A stretch of DNA of 64,000 nucleotides from Pseudomonas sp. MWU13-2105 (GCF_023242315.1 NZ_JALLIY010000017.1:1-64000), one strand, 5' to 3'; positions 14,624 to 24,151 are shown, counted from the stretch's first letter. Program-made: numbers and translations. The notes: generated from the letters alone by a model not told the origin.

Positions 14624-15895
14624 ATGACTGAGTCCGTTCTCGACTATATGACCCGTCTGGGTCGCGCTGCCCGCGAGGCTTCCCGCGTGATCGGCCGTGC
14701 CAGCACCGCGCAGAAGAACCGCGCCCTGCTGGCTGCCGCCAACGCGCTGGACGCTGCCCGCGCCGAGCTGAGTGCCGCCAACGAACTCGATCTGGCCGCC
14801 GCCCGCGGCAATGGCCTGGAGCCGGCCCTGGTCGAACGCCTGGCCCTGACCCCCGAGCGCATCGACGGCATGATCGTCGGCCTGCGCCAGGTGGCCAGCC
14901 TGCCGGACCCGGTGGGGGCGATCCGCGACATGAGCTACCGGCCATCGGGGATCCAGGTCGGCAAGATGCGCGTGCCCCTGGGCGTGATCGGGATCATCTA
15001 CGAGTCGCGGCCGAACGTGACCATCGATGCCGCCAGCCTGTGCCTCAAATCCGGTAACGCGACCATCCTGCGCGGCGGCTCCGAGGCCATTCATTCCAAC
15101 CGTGCCATTGCCGCCTGTATCCAGCGCGGCCTGGACGAGGCCGGTTTGCCGGCAGCGGTGGTGCAGGTGGTGGAAGTCACCGACCGCGCCGCCGTCGGGG
15201 CGCTGATCAGCATGCCCGAGTACGTCGACGTGATCGTGCCGCGTGGCGGCAAGGGCCTGATCGAGCGGGTCAGCCGCGAAGCGCGGGTGCCGGTGATCAA
15301 GCATCTGGACGGTATCTGCCACGTATATGTCAGCGCCCACGCCGACCTGGCGAAGGCTCGCGACATCGCCTTCAATGCCAAGACCTATCGTTACGGCATC
15401 TGCGGCGCCATGGAAACCCTGCTGGTGGATCAGGCCGTCGCCGCCGAATTTCTCCCGGCCATGGCCGAGCGCCTGCGTGCCAAGGGCGTCGAGCTGCGCG
15501 GGTGCGAGCGAACCCGGGCAGTGATCGAGGCCATCGCCGCCACCGAAGAAGACTGGAACACCGAATACCTGGCGCCGATCCTGTCGATTCGCGTGGTCGA
15601 CGGGCTGGACGCGGCCATCGAACACATCAATCACTATGGTTCGCACCACACCGACTCGATCGTCACCGAAAACCTCGCCGAGTCCCGGGCCTTCATGGCC
15701 GAAGTCGACTCCAGTTCGGTGATGCTCAATGCCCCGACCTGCTTCGCCGATGGCTTCGAATACGGATTGGGTGCCGAGATCGGCATTTCTACTGATAAGC
15801 TGCACGCCCGCGGCCCGGTAGGGCTGGAAGGCCTGACCTGCGAGAAGTACATCGTGGTCGGCGACGGGCAGTTGCGCGGTCAGGCCGCGGTCTGA
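14624..15895 (+). CDS. proA: Gamma-glutamyl phosphate reductase (proline synthesis)
   Basis: 423-residue cytosolic enzyme that reduces gamma-glutamyl phosphate with NADPH to glutamate-5-semialdehyde, the second step of proline synthesis. Landmarks include GVIGIIYESRPNVTIDAA, LRGGSEAIHSN, and the catalytic Cys in YRYGICGAMETLL. The length is normal. It opens a run of eight same-strand genes with very short spacing; nadD begins 4 bases after its stop. Confidence 0.98.
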   Translation: MTESVLDYMTRLGRAAREASRVIGRASTAQKNRALLAAANALDAARAELSAANELDLAAARGNGLEPALVERLALTPERIDGMIVGLRQVASLPDPVGAIRDMSYRPSGIQVGKMRVPLGVIGIIYESRPNVTIDAASLCLKSGNATILRGGSEAIHSNRAIAACIQRGLDEAGLPAAVVQVVEVTDRAAVGALISMPEYVDVIVPRGGKGLIERVSREARVPVIKHLDGICHVYVSAHADLAKARDIAFNAKTYRYGICGAMETLLVDQAVAAEFLPAMAERLRAKGVELRGCERTRAVIEAIAATEEDWNTEYLAPILSIRVVDGLDAAIEHINHYGSHHTDSIVTENLAESRAFMAEVDSSSVMLNAPTCFADGFEYGLGAEIGISTDKLHARGPVGLEGLTCEKYIVVGDGQLRGQAAV

Positions 15896-15899
15896 TCGA

Positions 15900-16586
15900 G
15901 TGAGCAAGCGTCCGCCAGCCGTCGTCAGCCCGCGCCAGGTTCCGCCCCGGCGTATCGGCGTGCTCGGCGGAACCTTCGACCCGGTGCACATCGGCCATTT
16001 GCGCAGTGCCCTGGAAGTCGCGGAACTGATGGACCTCGATGAGTTGCGCCTGACCCCCAGTGCCCGGCCACCGCATCGCGATACACCGCAAGTCTCGGCC
16101 ATCGATCGCCTGGCAATGGTCGATTGCGCGGTGGCCGGCGTGAGCCCGCTGGTGGTGGACGACCGCGAGCTGCAACGGGACAAACCGTCCTACACGATCG
16201 ACACCCTGGAACTGATGCGCGCCGAGTTGGCCGCCGAGGACCAGTTATTCTTGTTGTTGGGTTGGGACGCATTTTGCGGCCTGCCCACTTGGCACCGCTG
16301 GGAGGAGTTGCTCCAGCATTGCCATATCCTGGTGCTGCAACGCCCGGATGCCGACAGCGAACCGCCGGATGCCTTGCGCAACCTGCTGGCCGCGCGGTCG
16401 GTCAGCGACCCGAAGGCCCTGCCGGGGCCTGGCGGGCATATTACATTCGTCTGGCAGACACCCCTCGCGGTGTCGGCCACCCAGATCCGTCAACTGCTGG
16501 CCAGCGGTAAGTCGGTACGTTACCTGGTGCCTGACGCGGTCCTGGCCTATATCGATGCGCACGGGCTGTACCGTGCGTCGAACTGA
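15900..16586 (+). CDS. nadD: Nicotinate-nucleotide adenylyltransferase
   Basis: 228 residues; transfers AMP from ATP to nicotinate mononucleotide in NAD synthesis. The nucleotidyltransferase motif GGTFDPVHIGHL with the HxGH signature is near residue 24, and VSATQIRQLL is the C-terminal ISSTxIR-type motif with Ala in place of Ser. The start is GTG, 4 bases after the proA stop, and the N-terminal 17 residues are an unusual basic Pro-rich extension. Confidence 0.97.
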   Translation: MSKRPPAVVSPRQVPPRRIGVLGGTFDPVHIGHLRSALEVAELMDLDELRLTPSARPPHRDTPQVSAIDRLAMVDCAVAGVSPLVVDDRELQRDKPSYTIDTLELMRAELAAEDQLFLLLGWDAFCGLPTWHRWEELLQHCHILVLQRPDADSEPPDALRNLLAARSVSDPKALPGPGGHITFVWQTPLAVSATQIRQLLASGKSVRYLVPDAVLAYIDAHGLYRASN

Positions 16587-16656
16587 AAAGGCGCGCTTGA
16601 AAGCACGAACAGTCGTGTATTGAAGCGCCCGAACATATGAGCAAAACGAGTTTTAT

Positions 16657-17151
16657 ATGACCAACAACGACGTAAGCAAAACAAAGCGCAAAGGCACGTT
16701 CAAGAGTGCTCCGCTGCCGGAAAAAGTGCTCAGCGGTGAGCCCCTCAAGGGCGAAGAGCTGGTCAAGATCGCCGTGGCCGCCCTGGAAGACGTCAAGGGC
16801 CAGGACATCCTGGTGATCGACGTTCGCGAAAAGCAGAGCATCACCGACTTCATGATCATCGCCACCGGTACCTCCAACCGCCAGATCGGCGCGATGCTGG
16901 ACAAGGTCCGCGAAGCGGTCAAGGCCCTGGGCATCAAGCCGTTGGGCGAAGAAGGCAAGGGCGACAGCGATTGGGTGCTGCTGGACATGGACGATGTGAT
17001 CGTCCACATGATGACCGCCAGCGCGCGTCAGTTCTATGACCTGGAGCGCTTGTGGCAGGGTGCCGAGCAGAGCCGTTCGGCCAGCGCCGCGCACCACAGC
17101 CCGGAAAACACCCATGAGCATTTCATCAAGCTCAACAAAGACCAGGAATAA
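16657..17151 (+). CDS. rsfS: Ribosomal silencing factor RsfS
   Basis: 164 residues. RsfS binds protein L14 on the large ribosomal subunit and blocks subunit joining when nutrients run out. The family core is ILVIDVREKQSITDFMIIATGTSNRQ and GDSDWVLLDMDDVIVHMM. It carries N- and C-terminal extensions of about 30 residues beyond the E. coli protein, common in pseudomonads. Position between nadD and rlmH is the standard order. Confidence 0.97.
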   Translation: MTNNDVSKTKRKGTFKSAPLPEKVLSGEPLKGEELVKIAVAALEDVKGQDILVIDVREKQSITDFMIIATGTSNRQIGAMLDKVREAVKALGIKPLGEEGKGDSDWVLLDMDDVIVHMMTASARQFYDLERLWQGAEQSRSASAAHHSPENTHEHFIKLNKDQE

Positions 17152-17160
17152 GGTGGCGTT

Positions 17161-17628
17161 GTGCGCCTGCGCCTGATTGCTGTCGGTTCACGCATGCCCA
17201 AGTGGGTGGAAGAGGGTTGGCACGAGTATGCCAAGCGTCTGCCATCCGAACTGGCGCTGGAACTGGTAGAAATTCCGCTTAACACCCGGGGCAAGAACGC
17301 CGACGTGACGCGTTTTATCCGTCAGGAAGGCGAAGCGATGCTGGCCAAGGTCGGTGCCAACGAGCGGATCGTCACGCTGGAGGTCCACGGCAAACCGTGG
17401 AGCACCGAGCAGTTGGCGGTCGAACTGGATCGTTGGCGGCTGGATTCGCGCACGGTCAACTTCATGGTCGGCGGCCCCGAGGGGCTGGCGCCGGAGGTCT
17501 GTGCGCGGGCCGAGCAGCGCTGGTCGCTGTCGCCGCTGACCTTGCCGCACCCGTTGGTGCGGATCCTGATCGGTGAACAGCTGTATCGCGCCTGGACCGT
17601 GCTGTCCGGGCACCCTTACCATAAATAA
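17161..17628 (+). CDS. rlmH: 23S rRNA (pseudouridine1915-N3)-methyltransferase RlmH
   Basis: 155-residue SPOUT methyltransferase that modifies pseudouridine 1915 of 23S rRNA in assembled 70S ribosomes. MRLRLIAVGSRMPKWVEEG and FMVGGPEGL (the SAM-binding knot), then LPHPLVRILIGEQLYRAW are diagnostic. The start is GTG, 9 bases after rsfS. Confidence 0.98.
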   Translation: MRLRLIAVGSRMPKWVEEGWHEYAKRLPSELALELVEIPLNTRGKNADVTRFIRQEGEAMLAKVGANERIVTLEVHGKPWSTEQLAVELDRWRLDSRTVNFMVGGPEGLAPEVCARAEQRWSLSPLTLPHPLVRILIGEQLYRAWTVLSGHPYHK

Positions 17629-17637
17629 GCCTGCCGA

Positions 17638-19524
17638 ATGACCCAGCCGATTCGCCTCAAGGACCACGAGAAAGACGCCCGCCTGGTGCGTAACCGTGTC
17701 GTGGTCGGCGCAATTGTGGTGGTGGCGCTGATCGGCGTGCTGATCGCCCGGCTGTATTTCCTCCAGGTGATCCAGTACGACTATCACTCGACCAAGTCGG
17801 AAAACAACCGCGTCCATGTCCAGTCGATTCCGCCGAGCCGTGGCCTGATCTACGACCGTAACGGCCTCGTGGTGGCGGATAATCGGCCCAGTTTCAGCCT
17901 CAGCGTGACCCGTGAACGCTCCGGTGACTGGCGCCAGGTGCTGGATGTGCTGGTCGAGGTCCTGCAGCTCACCCCGGAAGATCGCGTGCTCTTCGAAAAG
18001 CGCGTGCGCCAGGGTCGGCGGCCGTTCGAGCCGGTGCCGATCCTGTTCGAGCTGACCGAGGAACAGATCGCCCGGGTGGCGGTGAACCAGTTCCGCCTGC
18101 CGGGCGTCGAGGTGGTCGCGCAATTGGTTCGCCATTACCCCCAGGGTGCGCACTTCGCGCACTCGGTGGGTTACATGGGGCGGATCAACGAGGCCGAACT
18201 CAAGGCCCTGGACCCGGTGAACTACAGCGGCACCCACCATATCGGCAAGACCGGCATCGAGCGTTTCTACGAGGCCGAGCTGCATGGCCAGGTCGGTTAC
18301 GAGGAAGTCGAGACCAATGCGCGCGGGCGGATTCTGCGGGTGCTCAAGCGCACCGACCCGGTGCCGGGCAAGGACATTGTCCTGAGCCTGGACATCAAGT
18401 TGCAGGAAGCCGCCGAAGAAGCCCTCGGTGGCCGGCGCGGAGCCGTGGTGGCGTTGGACCCGGCCACCGGCGAGGTGCTGGCGATGGTCAGCCAGCCAAG
18501 CTTCGACCCGAACCTGTTCGTCACCGGGATCGGCTTCAAGGCCTACGCCGAGTTGCGCGATTCCATCGACCGGCCGCTGTTCAACCGGGTGCTGCGCGGC
18601 CTCTATCCGCCGGGCTCGACCATCAAACCGGCGGTGGCGGTGGCCGGGCTCGACAGCGGGGTGGTCAACGCCTCGACGCGGGTCTTCGACCCTGGTTACT
18701 ACGAACTGCCCAACTACGATCACAAGTACCGCAACTGGAACCGCACCGGTGATGGCTGGGTCGACCTGGACACGGCGATCATGCGTTCCAACGACACCTA
18801 CTTCTACGACCTGGCGCACAAGCTGGGCATCGACCGGCTGTCCACCTATATGAGCAAGTTCGGCCTGGGCCAGAAGGTCTCGCTGGACATGTTCGAGGAA
18901 TCGCCGGGGCTGATGCCTTCGCGTGAATGGAAGCGTACCACCCGGCGCCAGGCCTGGTTCCCGGGCGAAACCTTGATCCTCGGGATCGGCCAGGGCTATA
19001 TGCAGGCCACGCCCTTGCAACTGGCCCAGGCCACGGCATTGGTGGCGAACAAGGGTGTGTGGAACCGCCCGCACCTGGCCAGGACCATTGAGGGCCAGAA
19101 GCCACAGGATCCCGACCCGATGCCGGATATCGTCCTGCGTAACCCGGCGGACTGGGACAAGGTCAGCCACGGCATGCAGCAAGTGATGCATGGTGCCCGT
19201 GGCACCGCGCGCAAGGCGGCCATCGGTTCGCAGTACCTGATCGCCGGCAAGAGCGGTACCGCCCAGGTCGTGGCCATCAAGCAGGGCGAGAAATACGACC
19301 GTTCGAAAGTCCAGGAGCGCCATCGTGACCACGCCCTGTTTGTCGGCTTCGCCCCGGCCAACAACCCGAAAATCGCCGTGGCGGTGATGGTCGAGAACGG
19401 TGAGTCCGGTTCCGGCGTGGCCGCGCCGGTGGTTCGCCAGGTCATGGACGCCTGGTTGCTCGGCCCGGATGGCAAGCTCAAACCCGAATATGCCGATTCA
19501 ACCCCCTTGCAGGTGATGCCTTGA
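17638..19524 (+). CDS. mrdA: Penicillin-binding protein 2 (elongasome transpeptidase)
   Basis: 628-residue class B PBP that crosslinks peptidoglycan during cell elongation as the partner of RodA. A single membrane anchor spans about 21-42, a dimerisation domain follows, and the transpeptidase motifs are STIK with catalytic Ser327 and Lys330, SND (in MRSNDTYFYD) and KSGTAQ. The gene starts 9 bases after rlmH and its stop overlaps the rodA start by 4 bases. Confidence 0.98.
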   Translation: MTQPIRLKDHEKDARLVRNRVVVGAIVVVALIGVLIARLYFLQVIQYDYHSTKSENNRVHVQSIPPSRGLIYDRNGLVVADNRPSFSLSVTRERSGDWRQVLDVLVEVLQLTPEDRVLFEKRVRQGRRPFEPVPILFELTEEQIARVAVNQFRLPGVEVVAQLVRHYPQGAHFAHSVGYMGRINEAELKALDPVNYSGTHHIGKTGIERFYEAELHGQVGYEEVETNARGRILRVLKRTDPVPGKDIVLSLDIKLQEAAEEALGGRRGAVVALDPATGEVLAMVSQPSFDPNLFVTGIGFKAYAELRDSIDRPLFNRVLRGLYPPGSTIKPAVAVAGLDSGVVNASTRVFDPGYYELPNYDHKYRNWNRTGDGWVDLDTAIMRSNDTYFYDLAHKLGIDRLSTYMSKFGLGQKVSLDMFEESPGLMPSREWKRTTRRQAWFPGETLILGIGQGYMQATPLQLAQATALVANKGVWNRPHLARTIEGQKPQDPDPMPDIVLRNPADWDKVSHGMQQVMHGARGTARKAAIGSQYLIAGKSGTAQVVAIKQGEKYDRSKVQERHRDHALFVGFAPANNPKIAVAVMVENGESGSGVAAPVVRQVMDAWLLGPDGKLKPEYADSTPLQVMP

Positions 19525-20666
19525 TCGCCAATTTCGACCGCATCCTCTCCAGTGAAGATGTGATGCGCCGCCGGGCTACCTTGTTGCAGCGCATGCACAT
19601 CGACGGTCCCTTGCTGGTCCTGCTGCTGACCCTGGCGGCCGGCAGCCTGTTCGTCCTTTATTCGGCCAGCGGCAAGAGCTGGGACTTGCTGATCAAGCAG
19701 GCCACCTCCTTCGGCATCGGCCTGGTCTCGATGTTCGTGATCGCCCAGCTCGAACCGCGCTTCATGGCTCGCTGGGTGCCGCTGGCCTACGTGCTCGGGG
19801 TGATGCTGCTGGTGGTGGTGGACGTCATGGGCCACAACGCCATGGGCGCCACGCGCTGGATCAATATTCCCGGGGTGATCCGCTTCCAGCCGTCGGAATT
19901 CATGAAGATCCTGATGCCGGCGACCATCGCCTGGTACCTGTCCAAGCGCACCCTGCCGCCGCAGCTCAAGCACGTGGCGATCAGCCTGATGCTGATCGGC
20001 GTGCCGTTTATCCTCATCGTCCGCCAGCCCGACCTCGGCACTTCGCTGCTGGTGCTGGCCGGCGGCGCGTTCGTGCTGTTCATGGGCGGCCTGCGCTGGC
20101 GCTGGATCCTCAGCGTGCTGGCGGCGGCGGTGCCGGTGGCGGTGGGCATGTGGTTCTTCATCATGCACGACTACCAGAAGCAGCGGATCCTGACCTTCCT
20201 CGACCCGGAAAGCGATCCGCTGGGCACTGGCTGGAACATCATCCAGTCCAAGGCCGCCATCGGTTCCGGCGGCGTGTTCGGCAAGGGCTGGCTGCTGGGC
20301 ACCCAGTCGCACCTGGACTTCCTGCCGGAAAGCCATACCGACTTCATTATCGCGGTGATGGGTGAAGAGTTCGGCCTGGTGGGCATCTGCGCCTTGCTGC
20401 TGCTCTACCTGCTGCTGATCGGGCGCGGGCTGGTGATCACCGCCCAGGCCCAGACGCTGTTCGGCAAACTGCTGGCCGGCAGCCTGACCATGACGTTTTT
20501 TGTGTATGTTTTCGTCAACATCGGTATGGTCAGCGGTCTGTTGCCGGTAGTAGGGGTGCCGTTGCCATTCATTAGCTACGGCGGAACTTCGCTGGTGACA
20601 CTGCTGTCAGCGTTTGGGGTTTTGATGTCGATCCATACCCACCGCAAGTGGATCGCACAGGTTTGA
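19521..20666 (+). CDS. rodA: Rod-shape peptidoglycan glycosyltransferase RodA
   Basis: SEDS-family glycosyltransferase, 381 residues with about 10 membrane helices. SEDS signatures include GATRWINIPGVIRFQPSEFM, QPDLGTSLL and PFISYGGTSL. The start taken is TTG at 19521, overlapping the mrdA stop as TTGA; an ATG at 19563 would remove 14 residues that I recall as conserved (NFDRxLSSEDV), so I prefer the TTG. It works with PBP2 in the elongasome. Confidence 0.96.
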   Translation: MIANFDRILSSEDVMRRRATLLQRMHIDGPLLVLLLTLAAGSLFVLYSASGKSWDLLIKQATSFGIGLVSMFVIAQLEPRFMARWVPLAYVLGVMLLVVVDVMGHNAMGATRWINIPGVIRFQPSEFMKILMPATIAWYLSKRTLPPQLKHVAISLMLIGVPFILIVRQPDLGTSLLVLAGGAFVLFMGGLRWRWILSVLAAAVPVAVGMWFFIMHDYQKQRILTFLDPESDPLGTGWNIIQSKAAIGSGGVFGKGWLLGTQSHLDFLPESHTDFIIAVMGEEFGLVGICALLLLYLLLIGRGLVITAQAQTLFGKLLAGSLTMTFFVYVFVNIGMVSGLLPVVGVPLPFISYGGTSLVTLLSAFGVLMSIHTHRKWIAQV

Positions 20667-20683
20667 GCAAGGTGAACAATTCA

Positions 20684-21694
20684 ATGCAAGTATTGCGCGG
20701 TTGGGCGGCTCGGTATGCGCCCTGGATAGGCCTGGTCGGCTGTCTGGGGGCGGGAACGGGCGCGCTGGCCGGTGATTACGAAGGTTCGCCGCAAGTGGCC
20801 CAGTTCGTCGCGGAAATGACCCGCGACTATGGCTTTGCCGGCGAGCAACTGATGGAGGTGTTCCGTCAGGCCGAGCGCAAGCAGAGCATTCTCGACGCGA
20901 TTTCGCGCCCGGCGGAACGGGTCAAGCCGTGGAAGGAATACCGTCCGATCTTCATCACCGACGCGCGGATTGCCCGTGGTGTCGACTTCTGGCGCCAGCA
21001 TGAGGCGGCCCTGGCCCGTGCCGAGCAGGAATATGGCGTGCCGGCCCAGGTGATTGTCGCGATCATCGGCGTGGAAACCTTTTTTGGCCGCAACACCGGC
21101 AACTACCGGGTGATCGACGCCTTGTCGACCCTGGGCTTCGACTACCCGCCACGCGCCGAGTTCTTCCGCAAGGAGCTGCGCGAGTTTCTCCTGCTGGCCC
21201 GCGAAGAACAGCTCGACCCGCTGAGCCTCAAGGGCTCCTACGCCGGGGCCATGGGCCTGCCGCAGTTCATGCCGAGCAGTTTTCGCGCCTATGCGGTGGA
21301 TTTCGACGGTACCGGGCATATCAACATCTGGACCAACGCCGACGACGCCATCGGCAGCGTGGCCAGCTATTTCAAACGCCACGGCTGGGTGGCCGGGGAA
21401 CCGGTGGTCAGTCGCGCGGACGTGCGTGGCGACCAGGTCGACCAGGGCCTGAGCCCGGGGATCGACCCGGTCAAGACCGTTGGGGAGTTGCGGGCGCTGG
21501 GCTGGTCGAGTCATGATGCGCTGCGCGATGATATGCCAGTGACGGCGTTTCGCCTGGAAGGCGACAATGGCCCGGAGTATTGGATGGGCCTGAAGAATTT
21601 TTATGCGATCACGCGCTATAACCGCAGCGTAATGTACGCCATGGCCGTGCATCAGCTGTCTGACCTGTTGGTCCAAGCACGGGGCGTCAAGTAA
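20684..21694 (+). CDS. mltB: Lytic murein transglycosylase B (SltB1/MltB family)
   Basis: 336 residues. It cleaves the MurNAc-GlcNAc bond to give 1,6-anhydro ends. The catalytic Glu131 lies in IGVETFFGRNTG; SYAGAMGLPQFMPSSFR and AVDFDGTGHINIWTN are family motifs. The N-terminus is ambiguous: LVGC at 17-20 could be a lipobox, while ALAGD further on fits signal peptidase I. The rlpA start overlaps its stop by one base, keeping septal and elongation murein genes together. Confidence 0.96.
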   Translation: MQVLRGWAARYAPWIGLVGCLGAGTGALAGDYEGSPQVAQFVAEMTRDYGFAGEQLMEVFRQAERKQSILDAISRPAERVKPWKEYRPIFITDARIARGVDFWRQHEAALARAEQEYGVPAQVIVAIIGVETFFGRNTGNYRVIDALSTLGFDYPPRAEFFRKELREFLLLAREEQLDPLSLKGSYAGAMGLPQFMPSSFRAYAVDFDGTGHINIWTNADDAIGSVASYFKRHGWVAGEPVVSRADVRGDQVDQGLSPGIDPVKTVGELRALGWSSHDALRDDMPVTAFRLEGDNGPEYWMGLKNFYAITRYNRSVMYAMAVHQLSDLLVQARGVK

Positions 21695-22710
21695 TGCAGG
21701 CTTTGCCGATTCCAAAACCACTGAAGCTGTTGGCTTACACCGCGTTGGCGGTGCTGGTGGTCAGTTGTTCGACCAGCCGCTCGCCGTATCAGTCGTCCTC
21801 GGCCTCCAATACCATCCGCGCCAAGCCGGGCCTGGACATCAACCGCGCGCATAAAGACGGCGCGCCGTGGTGGGACGTCGACGTGTCGCGGATCCCGGAT
21901 GCCACGCCGACCCTGCACACCGGGCCATACAAGGCCAACCCCTACACGGTGCTGGGCAAGACCTATTTCCCCCTGACCGACTCCAAGCGCTACGTGGCCC
22001 AGGGCACGGCGTCCTGGTACGGCACCAAGTTCCATGGCCAGAACACCGCCAATGGCGAGGTCTATGACCTGTACGGCATGAGTGCCGCGCACAAGACCCT
22101 GCCGTTGCCCAGCTATGTGCGGGTGACCAACCTGGACAACAATCGCAGCGTGATCCTGCGGGTCAACGACCGCGGGCCGTTCTATTCGGATCGGATCATC
22201 GACCTGTCCTACGCCGCCGCGAAGAAGCTCGGTTATGCCGAGATCGGCACGGCGCGGGTCAAGGTCGAGGGCATCGACCCGCAGGAGTGGTGGGCCCAGC
22301 GCGGCCGTCCGGCGCCGCTGATGCTCAACGAACCGCAGGTGGCGCAGTCCCAGGCCCCGGCCCTGAGCGCCTCGACCGGGACGATCGAGCAGTGGACACC
22401 GCCACCGCAGCAGCACGCCACTGACGTTGTGCCGGTACAGGCTGACGCAAAAAAAAACGCTTCTGCACCAGCCTCTGGCCAGTATCTCCAGGTGGGCGCG
22501 TTCGCCAACCCGGACGCTGCCGAACTGTTGAGGTCGAAGCTAAGCTCGATGGTCAAGGCGCCGGTCTTCGTCAGTTCATTCGTGCGCAACCAGCAGACCC
22601 TGCATCGGGTGCGGATGGGGCCGATCGGCACGCCGGGTGAAGTCCAGCAAGTGCAGAACAGCGTGCGCCTGGCCAATCTCGGTTCGCCAAGTCTGGTGAC
22701 GTCGGAGTAA
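21694..22710 (+). CDS. rlpA: RlpA: septal ring lytic transglycosylase lipoprotein
   Basis: 338 residues with a lipobox VVSC (lipidated Cys near 25). A double-psi beta-barrel occupies about 100-200 (GTASWYGTKFHGQNTANGE, AHKTLPLPSYVRVTNLDNNR, VNDRGPF), and a C-terminal SPOR domain about 265-338 binds denuded septal glycan. In P. aeruginosa RlpA cleaves glycan strands lacking stem peptides. A hexamer of A residues (22450-22455 area) inside the linker is a possible slippage site. Its ATG overlaps the mltB stop. Confidence 0.97.
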   Translation: MQALPIPKPLKLLAYTALAVLVVSCSTSRSPYQSSSASNTIRAKPGLDINRAHKDGAPWWDVDVSRIPDATPTLHTGPYKANPYTVLGKTYFPLTDSKRYVAQGTASWYGTKFHGQNTANGEVYDLYGMSAAHKTLPLPSYVRVTNLDNNRSVILRVNDRGPFYSDRIIDLSYAAAKKLGYAEIGTARVKVEGIDPQEWWAQRGRPAPLMLNEPQVAQSQAPALSASTGTIEQWTPPPQQHATDVVPVQADAKKNASAPASGQYLQVGAFANPDAAELLRSKLSSMVKAPVFVSSFVRNQQTLHRVRMGPIGTPGEVQQVQNSVRLANLGSPSLVTSE

Positions 22711-22820
22711 CACAGGCACAATTGTGGATTGGGCCGCTTTCAAGGGGCCGGGTCCTGGGTTGTTGGTTCGTTAGATAATAAAAGCCTGGAAAGGGTGGTG
22801 GAGCGAGCAACCTGACACGG

Positions 22821-22850
22821 GGCAGTTGGAAAACTGCCGGATTTATTTTT
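22821..22850 (+). terminator. Intrinsic terminator or attenuator between rlpA and dacA
   Basis: Stem GGCAGTT / AACTGCC with loop GGAA (22821-22838), followed by GGATTTATTTTT. It lies 110 bases after rlpA and 42 bases before dacA. A -10-like GATAAT at about 22774-22779 lies upstream of it, so it may sit in the dacA leader. Confidence 0.65.
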
Positions 22851-22891
22851 GCCCGCGAGGGCAAGTTTCCATTAGCGATTTCGAGAGACGG

Positions 22892-24055
22892 ATGAACATC
22901 ACCACCTTTGCCAAACGTTTGTGCCTGCTTGTACCCCTGATCGTCGCGCCGGCCGCCTGGGCCGCCGATGACATGGCCCTTCCCGCCACGCCGCAACTGG
23001 CCGCCAAAGCCTATGTGCTCATGGATGCCGCCAGTGGCAACGTGCTGGTGGAGAACAACGGCGACCAGCGCCTGCCTCCGGCGAGCCTGACCAAGCTGAT
23101 GACCGCCTACATCGCGACCCTGGAAATCCGTCGCGGGCAGATCGGCGAGAACGATCCGGTGACCGTCAGCGAAAACGCCTGGCGCACCGGCGGTTCGCGG
23201 ATGTTCATCAAGGTCGGCTCGCAGGTGACTGTCAGCGACCTGCTGCACGGCATCATCATCCAGTCCGGCAACGACGCCAGCGTGGCACTGTCCGAGCACA
23301 TCGCCGGCAGCGAAGACGCGTTCGCCGACATGATGAACAAGACGGCCGCCGACCTCGGCATGACCAACAGCCACTTCATGAACCCGACCGGTCTGCCGAA
23401 CCCCGAGCACTACTCGTCGCCGCACGACATGGCGGTACTGGCCCGCGCGATCATTCGCGTCGACCCGGTGCACTACGCGATCTACTCGCAGAAGGAGTTC
23501 TTCTGGAACGGCATCAAGCAGCCTAACCGCAACCTGCTGCTGTGGCGCGACAAGACCGTCGACGGCCTGAAAACCGGTCACACCGAAGAAGCCGGCTACT
23601 GCATGGTGTCCTCGGCGGTGCGTGACGGCCAGCGCCTGATCGCCGTAGTGTTCGGTACCAACAGCGAATCGGCCCGCGCCTCTGAAACCCAGAAGCTGCT
23701 GACCTACGGTTTCCGCTTCTTCGAAACCCAGACCTTCTACCAGAAGGGTACCGAACTGGCCCAGGCTCCGGTCTGGAAAGGCACCACCCATCAGGTCAAG
23801 GCCGGCCTGGCCGAAGACCTGACCATGACCATGCCTAAAGGCCAGCTCAAGAAGCTCGCCGCCAGCATGACCATGAATCCGAAACTGGTCGCGCCGATCG
23901 CCAAGGGTGACGTGATCGGTAAAGTCGAAGTCAAACTGGACGACAAAGTGGTACACAGCGCTGATCTGATCGCGCTGGACGCAGTCGAGGAAGGTGGTAT
24001 CTTCCGTCGCCTGTGGGACAGCATCCGTATGTTCTTCTACGGCATGTTCAACTGA
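22892..24055 (+). CDS. dacA: D-alanyl-D-alanine carboxypeptidase (PBP5/6 type)
   Basis: 387-residue low-molecular-mass PBP that removes the terminal D-Ala from pentapeptides in the periplasm. The signal peptide ends AWA-AD near 24. Active-site motifs are SLTK with Ser65 and Lys68, SGN in IQSGNDASV, and KTG in DGLKTGHTEEAG. A PBP5 C-terminal domain and an amphipathic membrane anchor (LWDSIRMFFYGMF) follow. In P. aeruginosa this gene is called dacC. GAGAG precedes the ATG; upstream in-frame codons lie in the terminator and are rejected. Confidence 0.97.
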   Translation: MNITTFAKRLCLLVPLIVAPAAWAADDMALPATPQLAAKAYVLMDAASGNVLVENNGDQRLPPASLTKLMTAYIATLEIRRGQIGENDPVTVSENAWRTGGSRMFIKVGSQVTVSDLLHGIIIQSGNDASVALSEHIAGSEDAFADMMNKTAADLGMTNSHFMNPTGLPNPEHYSSPHDMAVLARAIIRVDPVHYAIYSQKEFFWNGIKQPNRNLLLWRDKTVDGLKTGHTEEAGYCMVSSAVRDGQRLIAVVFGTNSESARASETQKLLTYGFRFFETQTFYQKGTELAQAPVWKGTTHQVKAGLAEDLTMTMPKGQLKKLAASMTMNPKLVAPIAKGDVIGKVEVKLDDKVVHSADLIALDAVEEGGIFRRLWDSIRMFFYGMFN

Positions 24056-24087
24056 GGTCGACCATTAACAGAAAGTGTCGATTTGCG

Positions 24088-24116
24088 TACCTCGCGCCTG
24101 ACCCGGGCGCGAGGTA
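24088..24116. other. Intercistronic hairpin between dacA and the DUF493 gene
   Basis: An 11-bp perfect stem (TACCTCGCGCC / GGCGCGAGGTA) with a 7-base loop lies 33 bases after dacA and 36 bases before the next start. There is no T-run. It could stabilise the upstream mRNA or be a weak terminator. Confidence 0.7.
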
Positions 24117-24151
24117 TGTCCGTTGCCTGGGCTTACGAGGCCGTTATTGTC

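Noticed and set aside
17188..19332. Long minus-strand open frame across rlmH and mrdA
   Set aside because: It spans two well-supported genes and their junction and shows no recognisable protein features.
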